The notes: generated from the letters alone by a model not told the origin. 64,000 bases of DNA from Formicarius rufipectus (GCA_013399695.1 VXAU01001756.1:127286-191285), one strand, 5' to 3'. Counted from the stretch's first letter, positions 37,948-47,842 are shown. Numbers and translations are program-made.

Positions 37948-38060
37948 GGCATGGCGAGCGGGCACCGCCGCCACCGGGCCCGAGACCGGAACCGGAACAC
38001 GCACCGGCAGCGCCCCCCGCCGGCCGCCGGCAGTATCGCAGCGGGACCGGGCACCGCCCC
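37640..38060 (-). promoter_or_regulatory. SLC25A14 CpG-island promoter and first exons
   Basis: Dense CpG region covering SLC25A14 coding exons 1-2 and the sequence just upstream of the ATG at 37947. No TATA box was seen. The 33 bp minisatellite starts immediately upstream, at about 38060. Confidence 0.7.
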
Positions 38061-38625
38061 CCGGTACCGGGAGCAGGAGGGGGCTGAGCACTCCTGGGTA
38101 CCGGGAGCAGGATGGTCATGGACCCCTCCAGGTACCGGGAGCAGGAGGGGGCTGAGCCCCCCAGGGTACTGGGAACAAAATGGTCACAGACCGTCCCCCA
38201 CCCGAGTATCGGGAGCAGGATGATCACAGACCCCCCCACACGTATCGGGAGCAGGATGGTCCCAGACCCACCCGAGTACCGGGAGCAGGATGGTCCCAGC
38301 TCCCCCGAGTACCGGGAGCAGGATGGTCCCAGCTCCCCCGAGTACCGGGAGCAGGATGGTCCCAGCTCCCCCGAGTACCGGGAGCAGGATGGTCCCAGCT
38401 CCCCCGAGTACCGGGAGCAGGATGGTCCCAGCTCCCCTGAGTACCGGGAGCAGGATGGTCACAGAGCCTCCCGAGTACCAGGAGCAGGATGGTCACAGAG
38501 CCTCCCGAGTACCAGGAGCAGGATGGTCCCAGTTCCCCCGAGTACCAAGGGCAGGATGGTCACAGAGACCCCCCAGCACCGGGGACAGGATGATAACAGA
38601 GGCCCTGGGTATCGGGAGCAGGACA
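38060..38625. repeat. 33-36 bp minisatellite upstream of SLC25A14, about 17 copies
   Basis: Units anchored on TACCGGGAGCAGGATGGTC recur about 17 times. Five consecutive units at about 38277-38441 have an exact 33 bp period and are almost identical; outer copies are diverged. The array begins about 110 bp upstream of the SLC25A14 start codon. It creates long repetitive ORFs on both strands that are not genes. Confidence 0.95.
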
Positions 38626-38655
38626 GGGCTAAGCTCAGGACAGTGGGAACTCCCT

Positions 38656-39526
38656 GGGGCTGCCCCCACCCCAGTCCCTGCTCGATGCCACATCAGGTGC
38701 GTTCAGGCTCGGTGCCAGCGGCTTCATGGGGAAAATTCCCACTCGTCCCCATCCCTGGAACCGCTGTGGACTCCGGAGAGATTACTGTTGTAGGAGTCAG
38801 ATCCTGCTAAAGACATCCCAAACCCAACCCCTTCCCTCACTACTGTGCACCTCCCTGCTCCTGGTTTTCCAGCCAAATCAGCATCAGGAACAGGAACGCT
38901 GCTCCCAGGACCAGTGCTGCCTAACACGGATTTTTATTAAAAGACCTCTAAACACACCCACAGTGAATTGCCCCACCACAGCAGTGCATCCCTGTGGATC
39001 CATCACAGGACCCAAACCCAGCACAAAGGCCAGACCAGACACCCATCAGCCTCTCCCCGCACTGCAAGAAGGGGACACATCCCAGGACTGNGGGGCTGCC
39101 CCCACCCCAGTCCCTGCTCGATGCCACATCAGGTGCGTTCAGGCTCGGTGCCAGCGGCTTCATGGGGAAAATTCCCACTCGTCCCCATCCCTGGAACCGC
39201 TGTGGACTCCGGAGAGATTACTGTTGTAGGAGTCAGATCCTGCTAAAGACATCCCAAACCCAACCCCTTCCCTCACTACTGTGCACCTCCCTGCTCCTGG
39301 TTTTCCAGCCAAATCAGCGTCAGGAACAGGAACGCTGCTCCCAGGACCAGTGCTGCCTAACACGGATTTTTATTAAAAGACCTCTAAACACACCCACAGT
39401 GAATTGCCCCACCACAGCAGTGCATCCCTGTGGATCCATCACAGGACCCAAACCCAGCACAAAGGCCAGACCAGACACCCATCAGCCTCTCCCCGCACTG
39501 CAAGAAGGGGACACATCCCAGGACTG
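38656..39526. repeat. 435 bp direct duplication joined by one N
   Basis: Positions 38656-39090 and 39092-39526 are the same 435 bp sequence; I saw one difference, CAGCATCAGG versus CAGCGTCAGG. They are separated by a single N at 39091. Exact abutment at an N is what an unmerged contig overlap looks like, so this is probably an assembly artefact. Each copy contains a minus-strand AATAAA. Confidence 0.9.
39369..39374 (-). terminator. RBMX2 poly(A) signal AATAAA
   Basis: Minus-strand AATAAA about 390 nt after the RBMX2 stop. A second copy at 38933-38938 is present only because of the 435 bp duplication. Confidence 0.75.
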
Positions 39527-39762
39527 ACAGAACTGGGGATTGTGGAATGGGGAGCGTCCTGCTGCTCCCAGCCCCCATCTCCTGCCACCCTCCACGGCGA
39601 GCACTGAAGGCCAACACAGACAGCCCTACCCCAGGACAGGATGGGATCCAAGGGGAAGCTCCCGGGACACAAACAGTCCAGCTGCAGTGCCCCAAGAGCT
39701 CAGAACACGAGGCATTTGGGCAGGTTCAGGGCCTTCCTCATCCTGGAATGCTCATCCAGGGC

Positions 39763-41518
39763 TCAGCGGTGTCCAGAGTCTCTGCCGGAGCCCCACTCCT
39801 TGTGCCTGGAATGGGGCTCCCGGGATCTGCCTCCCCTGGGGGACACATCTCTCCGGCTGCCATGCCCGTCGCCCCTCCAGCCAGCCTCCTCCCTCTTCTC
39901 CCGCTCCTCCCAGGAGCTGCTCTGTCCCCTCTGCTCCTGGTAGCTCTTGTCCCCTCTCCTCTCCGAGGGCTGCAGGTGCCGCCGCTGCTCCTGGTCCCGC
40001 TGGGTCCTGCTTCCGGGGTTCCTGTCGGAGCTCCCACTGGCGTAGCGCTCGTACCCAAGGTCCTCCTTCTCCTTCTTGATCTTGATCCTGGGATGTGGCT
40101 CCTCTGCCCCCACCCGCTTCCTGGCCTGCTGGCTTGGCTTGGGCTGCTCTGCTCTGCTCCGTGGCTTCTCTGGAATATGCGTTCACAACTCGGGATGGAC
40201 CCACCTCCAGGAGTACCCCTCACCCCTCAGGCTCTACCCCGACTTCCCTCCCACTGTGAGTTCTGCCCCTATACACCTGATTTCCCAGCCTGCTTCTTCC
40301 TTGGGGAGATCCCACTCCACTTCCAACCTCAACACTCTTCTCCTCCGGCTGCAGCCATCCCTCTTTAACACTCACATCAGGTTCTTTCCAGCAAGGCTGG
40401 ACACTTACACATAGCTTGAAATACCAAGCACCTCATTTCATTCCCCTTCCTAAGTAATACTGTGATCCACTCTCAGTAATATTATAATCCTCTGTAGCAA
40501 TGCCCTGTCCAGACCTGAGAACTCTTTTCCCTCTTTGCTTTTCCTCTCCTGCCTCATTTTTCAGCATCTCCTCAACGTGATCTCCTCAAACACTCTGTCC
40601 CCACACTCATTTCGAGCCCATTTACCTCACTCCAACCCTTCTCTTCGTCCAAGCTGCAGCCCCTAATCCCAGCCGTGGGCACTCCCACCCAGCATCCAGC
40701 CTCCCAGCAACACTCCTCACCTTTCTGCTTGTTCACGGGCACCTCCTCATCCTCCGACGGGGAGTCAGAGGAGGAGTGAGGCGGCGTTTTCACCCCACAT
40801 CCCTTGGCGTGGAGGGCTCTGGTCACCTCATCCCAGTCTTCGGACTCCTTGGGGGGCCGGTAGTTGGCCACGTGGTCCACGCGGATGGTCCGTCCCTTGA
40901 TCTGCGAGGGGTCGGGCCATCAGTGCCTCGGGCAGCTCCCAGCGTTCCCGCCCACACGAGGCAGCACCACAGCTCACCTTAATGCCATTGAAATTGTCCA
41001 CAGCCAGGATGGTGCTCCTCTGGTCCTCATAGCACAGGAAGCAGAACCCTTTGGACTTCCCGGTCTTCTTGTCCCGCACGAGGTTGATGTTGACGACTTC
41101 GCCGTACCTGTGACACACTGTCAGCACCCGCGGCGGCGCCAGGGAGCGAAGGGGCCGGGACTGCGGCACTTACTGTGAGAACACACAGATGACATCGCCC
41201 TCCGTCAGTTCGTAGTGCAGCCCGCCTGCGGGGAGAGGGAGGGAACGGGTTACCGGCACCACGCGGGCCCAGGCCCGAGCCCGGCCCCGCCATTCCCCGG
41301 CCCGGCCCGTACCCACGAAGATCCAAGCGCTGTCCTTGTACTCCGCGTGCCACGACACCGCCTCCTGCACGCCCAGCTCCGCCTCCCGTGCGTTCAGCTC
41401 ATTGATCAGCTTCACCTTGGTCAGGGGGCTGCGGGCCAGGCACCGTCAGCACCGGGGCCGGAGGGGCCGAACCTTCCCCCCCTTTCTCCCTCTCCCGCTC
41501 CCCTCACACTTACTTCAT
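39763..41518 (-). CDS. RBMX2: RBMX2, RRM-containing spliceosome (RES complex) protein, six exons, 296 aa
   Basis: Orthologue of yeast Ist3/Snu17, a component of the activated spliceosome in the nucleus (family knowledge). Coding exons: 41518-41514, 41428-41313, 41225-41174, 41107-40978, 40901-40721, 40169-39763, joining in frame to 296 residues (human about 322). Exon 1 contributes only ATG AA; the next exon supplies the rest of MNPLTKVK. The RRM has RNP2 IFVGGL (38-43) and RNP1 KGFCFLCY (77-84), followed by GRTIRVDHVANYRPPKE. The last exon encodes a low-complexity Lys/Glu/Arg/Ser tail (IKIKKEKEDLGYERY, then RE/RS-rich). The correct frame of the tail was fixed by the acceptor TTCCAG at 40170 and phase; the two competing long frames in the same exon are not compatible with it. 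Confidence 0.95.
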
Positions 41519-41580
41519 GATGGCGATGGCGGCGGCGGCGCACTGCGCCTGCGCACGGCACCCCGCCGAGGGCAGCCGAG
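41100..41580 (-). promoter_or_regulatory. RBMX2 CpG-island promoter
   Basis: CpG-rich sequence around RBMX2 exons 1-4. The ATG at 41518 follows GCCATCGCCATC, with A at -3. Immediately upstream is a 20 bp minisatellite rather than unique promoter sequence. Confidence 0.65.
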
Positions 41581-41584
41581 TCGA

Positions 41585-41954
41585 GACGATTATAGCCGAG
41601 CAGGGCCGACTGCAGCCGAACTAGTCCGATTACAGCCGAGCAGGGCCGATTGCAGCCGAACAGAGCCGAGCGTGGCCGATTGTAACCTAGCCGGGCCGAT
41701 TGTGGCCGAAGTGGGCCGAATATAACCGAACCGGGCCGACTGTGACTGAGCCGGGCCGATCGCAGCCGAACCGGGCCGAATATAACCCAGCCGGGCCGAA
41801 TATAACACAGCCGGGTCGATTGTGGCCAAACCAGGCTGAATATAACCGAACCGGACCGATCACAGCCGAACTGGGCTGAATATAACCAAACTGGACCGAT
41901 CGCAGCCGAACTGGGCCGAATATAACCGAGCCAAGCCGAATATAACCGAGCCGC
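41585..41954. repeat. 20 bp minisatellite, 18.5 copies, between RAB33A and RBMX2
   Basis: Units such as GCCGAATATAACCGAGCCGG run in register every 20 bp from 41585, with one exact half unit (GCCGAGCGTG, 41665-41674). Each unit is itself two 10-mers of the form (G/A)CCGANNNNN, so the basic period is 10 bp. Many units carry ATATAA. The array fills most of the space between the RAB33A poly(A) signal and the RBMX2 start codon. Confidence 0.95.
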
Positions 41955-42005
41955 GCTTGTGGCCGAGGCGCAAAGCAGGAGTCGGAGCACAGGGGGGTCA
42001 GAGCC

Positions 42006-42011
42006 TTTATT
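42006..42011 (-). terminator. RAB33A poly(A) signal AATAAA
   Basis: Minus-strand AATAAA only 20 nt after the RAB33A stop codon (42034-42032). This implies a 3' UTR of a few tens of nucleotides. Confidence 0.8.
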
Positions 42012-42031
42012 GGGGTCTGGGCTGGTCACGC

Positions 42032-45000
42032 TCAGCACGGGCAGGAGCCTTTCCCACTGGCCTCATCCAGCCGGCGGGAATGTGGCGGAGGCTGCCCCAG
42101 CCAGCCCTCGGTGTCCCGGCAGGGCAGTGAGCGCTGCGCCTTCAGCCGGCAGGCCAGGCACATGAAAATGGCGTCCACGTTCTGGCTCTCCTGCGGGTCC
42201 TTGGCCGAGGTCTCAAACAAAAGCATGTTGTGAGCGTCGGCGAACTTGAGGGCCAGGCTGGATGGCACCTGGATCAGGTCTTTCAAGTCACACTTGTTCC
42301 CCACGAGCACCCTGGGGACGAGCGGGGACACGGCGTGCCCGTTGCACTCCTCAATCCACGTCTTGAGGTTGGTGAAGGAGCTCATCTTTGTCACGTCATA
42401 CACGAAGACCACGGCGTGCACGTTGCGGTAGTAGTGCTCCACCATGCTTTTCCGAAACCTCTCCTGGCCGGCCGTGTCCCACACTTGCACCTGGGAAAGC
42501 GAAGCAGACAAGAGAAGGGGCTACAGGAGCGTGGAGTGTGGCCCTGGCAGGGCCGTGGGGAATGGGCTGGGGACTCCCAGCTCTGCGGCTTTCAGGGAGT
42601 CATGGAATGGTTTGGGTTGGAAGAGGACCTTAAAGATCATCCAGTCCCACCCTGTGCCATGGGCAGGGACACCTTCCACCAGCCCAGGTTGCTCCAAGCC
42701 CCGTCCAACCTGGCCTTGGACACTTCCAGGGATCTGAGGGCAGCCACAGCTTCTCTGCCCAGCCTGTGCCAGAGTCTTACCACCCTCACAGACAAGATAT
42801 TTCTGCCTTTCGCATCTAACCCTGCCCTTCTTCAGCTTACAGACATTCTCCCTTGTCCTGTCTTTCCATCCCTTGTCCCACATCCCTCTCCAGCTCTCTC
42901 AGAGCCCCTTTAGGCACTGGAAGGGGCTCTCAGGTCTCCCTGGAGCCTTCTCCAGGTGAATCCCCCCAGCTCTCCCAGCCTGTCTCCAGAGCAGAGGTTC
43001 TCCAGCCCTTGGAGCATCTCTATGGCCTCTTCAGGACTCTCTCCAACAGGTCCCTGTCTATTTTTCTGCCAAATCCTATGCCATAAATGAGAACCCTGAT
43101 AATTTCACAGAGGAGTCATGGCAAAGTGAATATGAGGAGGGGGAGCCACCCTTTGTGTGGGAGTGCAGTGGGAGGGCATGGAGCTCTGTGGGGATGGGTG
43201 AGGAGCCAGCAGAACTCCTGGGAGAGGATTAAATCGCAGAATATCCCAGATGACATTGTAGGGGGTCTCTGCTATAGACCACCTGGCCCAGAAGACCAAG
43301 TGGATGAGGTCCTCTACGGATACAAAGGATCAGCCTCATGTTTGCAGCCCCTGGTCCTCACAGAGAATATCAACCCCCCCAACAGTTGCTGGAAGGACAG
43401 CACAGCAGGGCATAGGGAATCCTGAATGTTTGGAGACCATCAGTGGCAACTCCCAACTGACAAAGGAGCCAATAAAGTCCTGGGCTGAATGAGCAGACAG
43501 TGAGGTGGATTTGGAACTGGCCAAACATCTGGGCCTAGAAGGTGTCAGTGACACCAAGTCTGGTTGAATACTGGTAACTAGCAGAATGCCCCAGGGGTGA
43601 GTCTGAGTTCTCCTGGTAACTTCTTGAAACCTGGAACTGGCAATTTCCAAATGAACCTGGATTGCTCTGTACCCATAGAGACAGTGCCTGCCCTGAGATC
43701 TTTCAGTGTGAAAAATGTTGGCAAAGCAGAGCTGCTGCTCAGCCCTTTCTGGGCCAGAGCCTGGGCCTCACAGTAGAGGGAGGGTCTCTCTCACCTCTCC
43801 TCTTGGATGCATTATCCCAGGAAAAAGCCAGTTTGCTGCACTGCCTCCAACTTCTGCCCCCTGGAGCATAAATAATACAGAAAGGTAGAAAACCTGGCAA
43901 CATTTTCCTGCTATTGGCAGTGAGATGGGCTCCATGCCAGCCTGCACCATAGCTCACACCAGCATGGATCTGTGGGGCTGGCCGGAGCTGAGGAGGGCAG
44001 GAGGGAATGACCACCTCTAAAGGAGAAAGGGAAAAACATCAATGGACAGTCTAGAAGCACAACTAAAGCTCTGACCCACTGACTCGAGCTCTCTTTTGCT
44101 TGTGATTTCAACTTTTTATCACCCCCATCTGCCAGTACAGCAGCAATGTTTGTTCTTCCAGCACCAGCCTCACTCGGAGGCTGTGGTTGCTGATCCCCCC
44201 CTAGCCAGGCAGGCAAAGAACTGTGCTCCTGGATTGTTTCCTACCATGGCAGATCTGCTCCAACACACCAGCCAGAGCTCTCCAGGTCTGGGCTGGTCAT
44301 TCCTTTTGGAAATCAAATGGGCCTTCATAGAGCAAACTCATCCTGTTCCAGTCCTGCAACCACAGCTCCTGGTGCTGGCTGGGAGTAGATTCCAGCAGTG
44401 CTACCACAGCTGTCGAGCCCGCTGGCAGTGGCCCATGTGAGCTCCTGGCCTTCCAGCATGGCTGCTGCCAGCCCACCACCCTCTGCCCCCCAAACACCCT
44501 CGTTCTGGCACACAGCTCCATCCCCCAGCTCTGCCCCTCTGTTGGTCCAGTGTCTGGAGCTGGAGCCACCCCGATGCTCTGAGGCTGTGCTGGATGTCAG
44601 GAGGACAGCAGTGGCTCACCCCCAAACCATCGCTTCAGGCTGAAACCAACCCCAGAAGTAGTGACAAGGCAGAAGGGATGGGTCCAGAGGCACCTCTGCA
44701 CCGTGGGCATGAGAAGTCTCCCCTCTTTGTCCCCTCCCTCCACCTGGGATGAAAGGAAAAACCCCGGGAGGGGTTTGGGATGCAAGGTGCAAGGACCCTG
44801 GGGCTGGGGACCGGCTGCCCTGGACTGGGACAGGGATGGGAACCAGCTGCCCTAGGCTGGGACGGGGTGGGGACCCGCTGCCATCGCTTGGAGCAAGGAT
44901 GGGGACTGACTGCCATCGCTGCTGGTGCTGCTGCTGGTCAGCTCGGGGCCACTGTGGGGCTCACCAGGGCTGGTGCTGGTCAGCCCGGGGCCGATGAGGG

Positions 45001-45314
45001 GCCCAGCAGGGACAGAGCGAGGCTGAAGAGGATGGAGCAGGGCCCGTTGGGGCCGGTGCGGGGCACCCCGGGGCCGGTGCGGGGCCCACCTTGATGCGCT
45101 CCCCCTCGATCTCCACCGTCTTCTCGCGGAAGTCCACGCCGATGGTGGCCTCAGTCTTGCCGGGGAAGGTGCCCCCGCAGAAGCGGAAGGTCAGGCAAGT
45201 CTTGCCCACGTTGGAGTCTCCGATCACGATGATTTTAAAGATGCGGGTCTGCACGTAGGGCTCCAGCGCGGGGTCGGAGCCCGGCGGCCGCCCCCCCCCT
45301 CCGCCCGCCGCCAT
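42032..45314 (-). CDS. RAB33A: RAB33A, small GTPase of the Golgi/secretory pathway, two exons, 227 aa
   Basis: Rab family GTPase acting in Golgi and vesicle traffic, enriched in brain and lymphoid cells in mammals. Exon 1 is 45314-45090 (75 codons, donor GTGGGC) and exon 2 is 42490-42032 (acceptor CCAG). Nucleotide-binding motifs are all present: GDSNVGKT (32-39), WDTAGQE (79-85), NKCD (140-143) and ETSAKD (168-173). The C-terminus is SCPC, a CXC double geranylgeranylation site. The N-terminal extension is Gly-rich (MAAGGGGGRPPG) and differs from the human one. The sequence FRFCGGTFPGKTEATIGVDF places it with RAB33A rather than RAB33B, as do the neighbours. The single intron is 2.6 kb and holds two CR1 pieces. 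Confidence 0.97.
42596..43075 (-). mobile_element. CR1 LINE 3' region
   Basis: One of the longest CR1 pieces here, antisense: TCATGGAATGGTTTGGGTTG, the CCATGGGCAGGGACACCTTC block, CAGCTTCTCTGCCCAGCCTG and CCTTCTCCAGGTGAATCCCC. Lies in the RAB33A intron. Confidence 0.9.
43087..43530 (+). mobile_element. CR1 internal fragment (endonuclease part of ORF2), decayed
   Basis: The plus-strand frame reads GGLCYRPPGPEDQVDEVLYG and later NSCWKDSTAGHRES. This resembles the endonuclease domain of CR1 ORF2 in sense orientation, with the catalytic region altered and the frame broken. It abuts an antisense CR1 3' piece, so two separate insertions are involved. Confidence 0.75.
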
Positions 45315-45990
45315 CCCTCCCGCACCGCCGCCGCCGCCGCCTCACCGGCTCATGGGGGCGCGTCGCCCCGCACACCGGCTACGGCACCGCACGGCCCCGG
45401 CTACCGCACCGAAGGGCCACGGCACCGCCCCGTGTAGCGACACCGGCACCGCTCTGCCCCACGCACCGGCTACGGCACTGCACGGCACCGGCACCGGCAC
45501 CGCACGGCCCCAGCACAACCCCGTGTAGCGGTCCCGGCCGGTACCGACACCGGCCCCGGGACAATACGGCTCCGCCCCGTGTAGCGGCACCGGCACCGGC
45601 ACCGCTCCACCCTACGTACCGGCCCCACCACCGCACGTCCCCGCGTCGCGTCGCGGCACCGGCGCCACCCCACGCACCGGCAGCGGCACCGCGTACTGAC
45701 ACCAACACAACACGGCACCGCCCCGCGTACCGGCAATAGCACCGCGTACTGACACCGACACCACACGGCACCGCCCCGCGTACCGGCACCAGCACCGCGT
45801 ATTGACACCGACACCCCACGGCACCGCCCCGCGTACCGGCACCGGCCCCGCGTATTGACACCGACACCACACGGCACCGCCCCGCGTACCGGCACCGGCA
45901 CCGCACGGCTCCGCCCCGCGCTGTGCCACCGGCGCTGCGCAGCCCCGCATACCGGCACCGGCACCACCGCACTCACCGGCACCGGCACGG
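45040..45990 (-). promoter_or_regulatory. RAB33A CpG-island promoter
   Basis: Very CpG-rich region covering RAB33A exon 1 and about 650 bp upstream of its ATG (45314). Much of the upstream part is repeat (see 45360-45960). The ATG is preceded by CCGCCGCCGCCGCC-type sequence. Confidence 0.65.
45360..45960. repeat. GC-rich minisatellite upstream of RAB33A, 53 bp core period
   Basis: A core array repeats every 53 bp, with units starting CCCGCGTACCGGCA at 45722, 45775, 45828 and 45881 and a partial earlier unit at about 45670. Flanking sequence back to 45360 consists of shorter variants of GGCACCGGCACCGC and CCCGTGTAGCGG. The array starts about 50 bp upstream of the RAB33A start codon. Confidence 0.9.
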
Positions 45991-47836
45991 CTCGGACCTC
46001 CAGCCCCCACGCCAAGCACCAGACCGGGAATCCCGGCCTCGGCATCCCCAGGGGACCGGCAAGGACCGGCAGGGCTGCAGGCAGCAGGACTGGCCCCTCC
46101 CGGGAGGGAGCGAGGGACAAAGTGACAGCAGAGCAGGAGCTGCCATGGCGGGGACACAAACACCTGCACGTTTCAACATGTGGTCACTGCCACCGGTGCC
46201 AGAATGACCCTCTCCATGTCCAGCCGGGCAGCCACAGCCCTCGGTGCCAGCATGAGAGGGACTGGGAAGGGGTTGTGTCCCTCCTGCCCCCGAGGAGCAG
46301 GGCAGTGCAGGGCCAACACAGAGCAAGGGCACAGGGGCTGCAGCAGGAAGGATGCACACGGGGATGGCAGGAGCAGGGGAGCAGGTGACACTTCGCAGGG
46401 GAAGAGGAGACACATGGTAGGAGGGGATGTGGGGACCTGGGTCAGTTGGATCGGGACAGCATCAGGCTGTGGCACAGCAAGGGTGTGGGGACCAACAGGA
46501 ACACGGGGCAGGGGAATGTAGGGCAGATCCTGGGGGCTGCACTGCTCCTGCTCACACAGCCCAGGCAACTCCAAAGGAGCTCACAGCCCCCCAGAACAGG
46601 CCCATGAAAAAAGATGACTCCTGTAGTGCCAGAACTGATAAGACTTGGAGGAGCCAGAGGCTGGGAAAGATTTATCAGAGGTCCCCAGTGGTCACTGCTG
46701 CCTCAGGGGGTCAGTGCTCAGCTGCTTGCAGCAGCACTGACACGAAACTAGGGTGCACTAAGCCTTGCAGCAGGAGGAACATGCTCAGGAAGGTGAGTAG
46801 GCCTGAAACACATGCCCCTTTTTCCATTCTGGTGATGCCAGCAGGTCTACACAGCCAAACAAGACCTCCTGTTTGACCATGGCGCTGTCCTGCCCCTGGA
46901 ATAAAGAGCACTCATGCAAGATTGGGCCCATCAAGGATTGCTCAGACTTGTTTCGGCCCAGTTAGAAGCTCAGCTGAGGGACCCAACAGATCCATGAGCA
47001 CCACATCTCCATGGAGCTATACCTGACCACCCTCAGCTACTTCTGACATGGCCAAAACCCTCTAAAGGTGAGATGAGGACATAGATAGCAGAGCAACTGC
47101 TCATCCTTCTCCCTGAGCTAGGAAACAACACCAAGGAGGCTCAGGACCAACCCCATCTCTCCTCAGGGCCTTCTTGACCCCTTTGGATACTCAGCCCTAG
47201 TCAGTCCAAGAAGGGATTCCTGGAGCAACTAAAGTGGGAGTGCTGTCTCTGGAATAGATGGTTGAGCAGTCTGCCCACCACATCCGATGGCTCCTCACAT
47301 CAGACAAGGTAAAGGAAGGAAGTGTTTTGGGCTGAATGGGGCTTGGAGCAATGAGGGCTAATGAAAGGTGTCCCTGCCCATGGCAGGGAGTTGGAACAAC
47401 ATGGGCTTTAAGGTCCTTCCAACACTAACCAGCTTGGGATTCTACGGTTCTAGCAGGAGGGGGCGCTGGTGGAGCCCCAGGACTGTGCTGGAAAGGTTTC
47501 CTCTTTTAAGGGCGTAAGTATTTGCCTCAGTTGCTTTTTACATCCCATAAAATACATCAGGGCAAAAAAGCAGCAATATTGAAACCTAAGGCCATGTATT
47601 TGGTTCAGTTACCAACTTGGCTACTCAGGTTTTCTGAGTAGCTCCATTTCTGAGCTTCCTGAGCCCTCAGACCCCCTCACACAACCACCTACCCAAGCAT
47701 GTCGGGCAGCCCCAGGCCCGTCACCAGGACAGTGCTGGCTGCTTGAGCCAGCTTCCCACTCCTCACCACCACCATGAATGGAAGGTACTTTTAGCAAAGA
47801 CAACAAAGTCTGTCTTTAACAAAGTTCCTGAAGGTT
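45991..47836. other. RAB33A to MARS2 intergenic region
   Basis: No coding segment recognised. Apart from a sense CR1 tail at about 47325-47455, the sequence looks unique. Confidence 0.6.
47325..47455 (+). mobile_element. CR1 LINE 3' tail
   Basis: Sense: GGGGCTTGGAGCAATGAGGG, AAGGTGTCCCTGCCCATGGC and TTTAAGGTCCTTCCAACACT. Confidence 0.85.
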
Positions 47837-47842
47837 TTTATT
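47837..47842 (-). terminator. MARS2 poly(A) signal overlapping the stop codon
   Basis: On the minus strand the 3' end reads TGAATAAA: the last base of the TGA stop (47844-47842) is the first A of AATAAA. No other AATAAA was seen just downstream. Confidence 0.8.

Noticed and set aside
38112..38810. 232-codon plus-strand ORF with REQDGPSSPEY repeats
   Set aside because: Stays open because the 33 bp repeat length is a multiple of three; it lies in promoter repeat sequence, not in a gene.
39430..40368. 312-codon plus-strand ORF, and two alternative minus-strand frames (39738-40223 and 39752-40204)
   Set aside because: Shadows of the RBMX2 last exon. Splice phase from exon 5 selects the frame ending at 39763, which has the expected Lys/Glu/Arg-rich tail.
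41421..42038. 205-codon minus-strand ORF between RAB33A and RBMX2
   Set aside because: Generated by the 20 bp minisatellite, which has no stop in that frame; flanked by coding and promoter sequence of known genes.
42653..43087. Scattered plus-strand ORFs in CR1 copies considered as genes
   Set aside because: They match CR1 tail sequence repeated many times in the window and contain no conserved domain.
45470..46159. 229- and 197-codon minus-strand ORFs upstream of RAB33A
   Set aside because: Translations of the 53 bp GC-rich repeat; no splice link to RAB33A and no family match.
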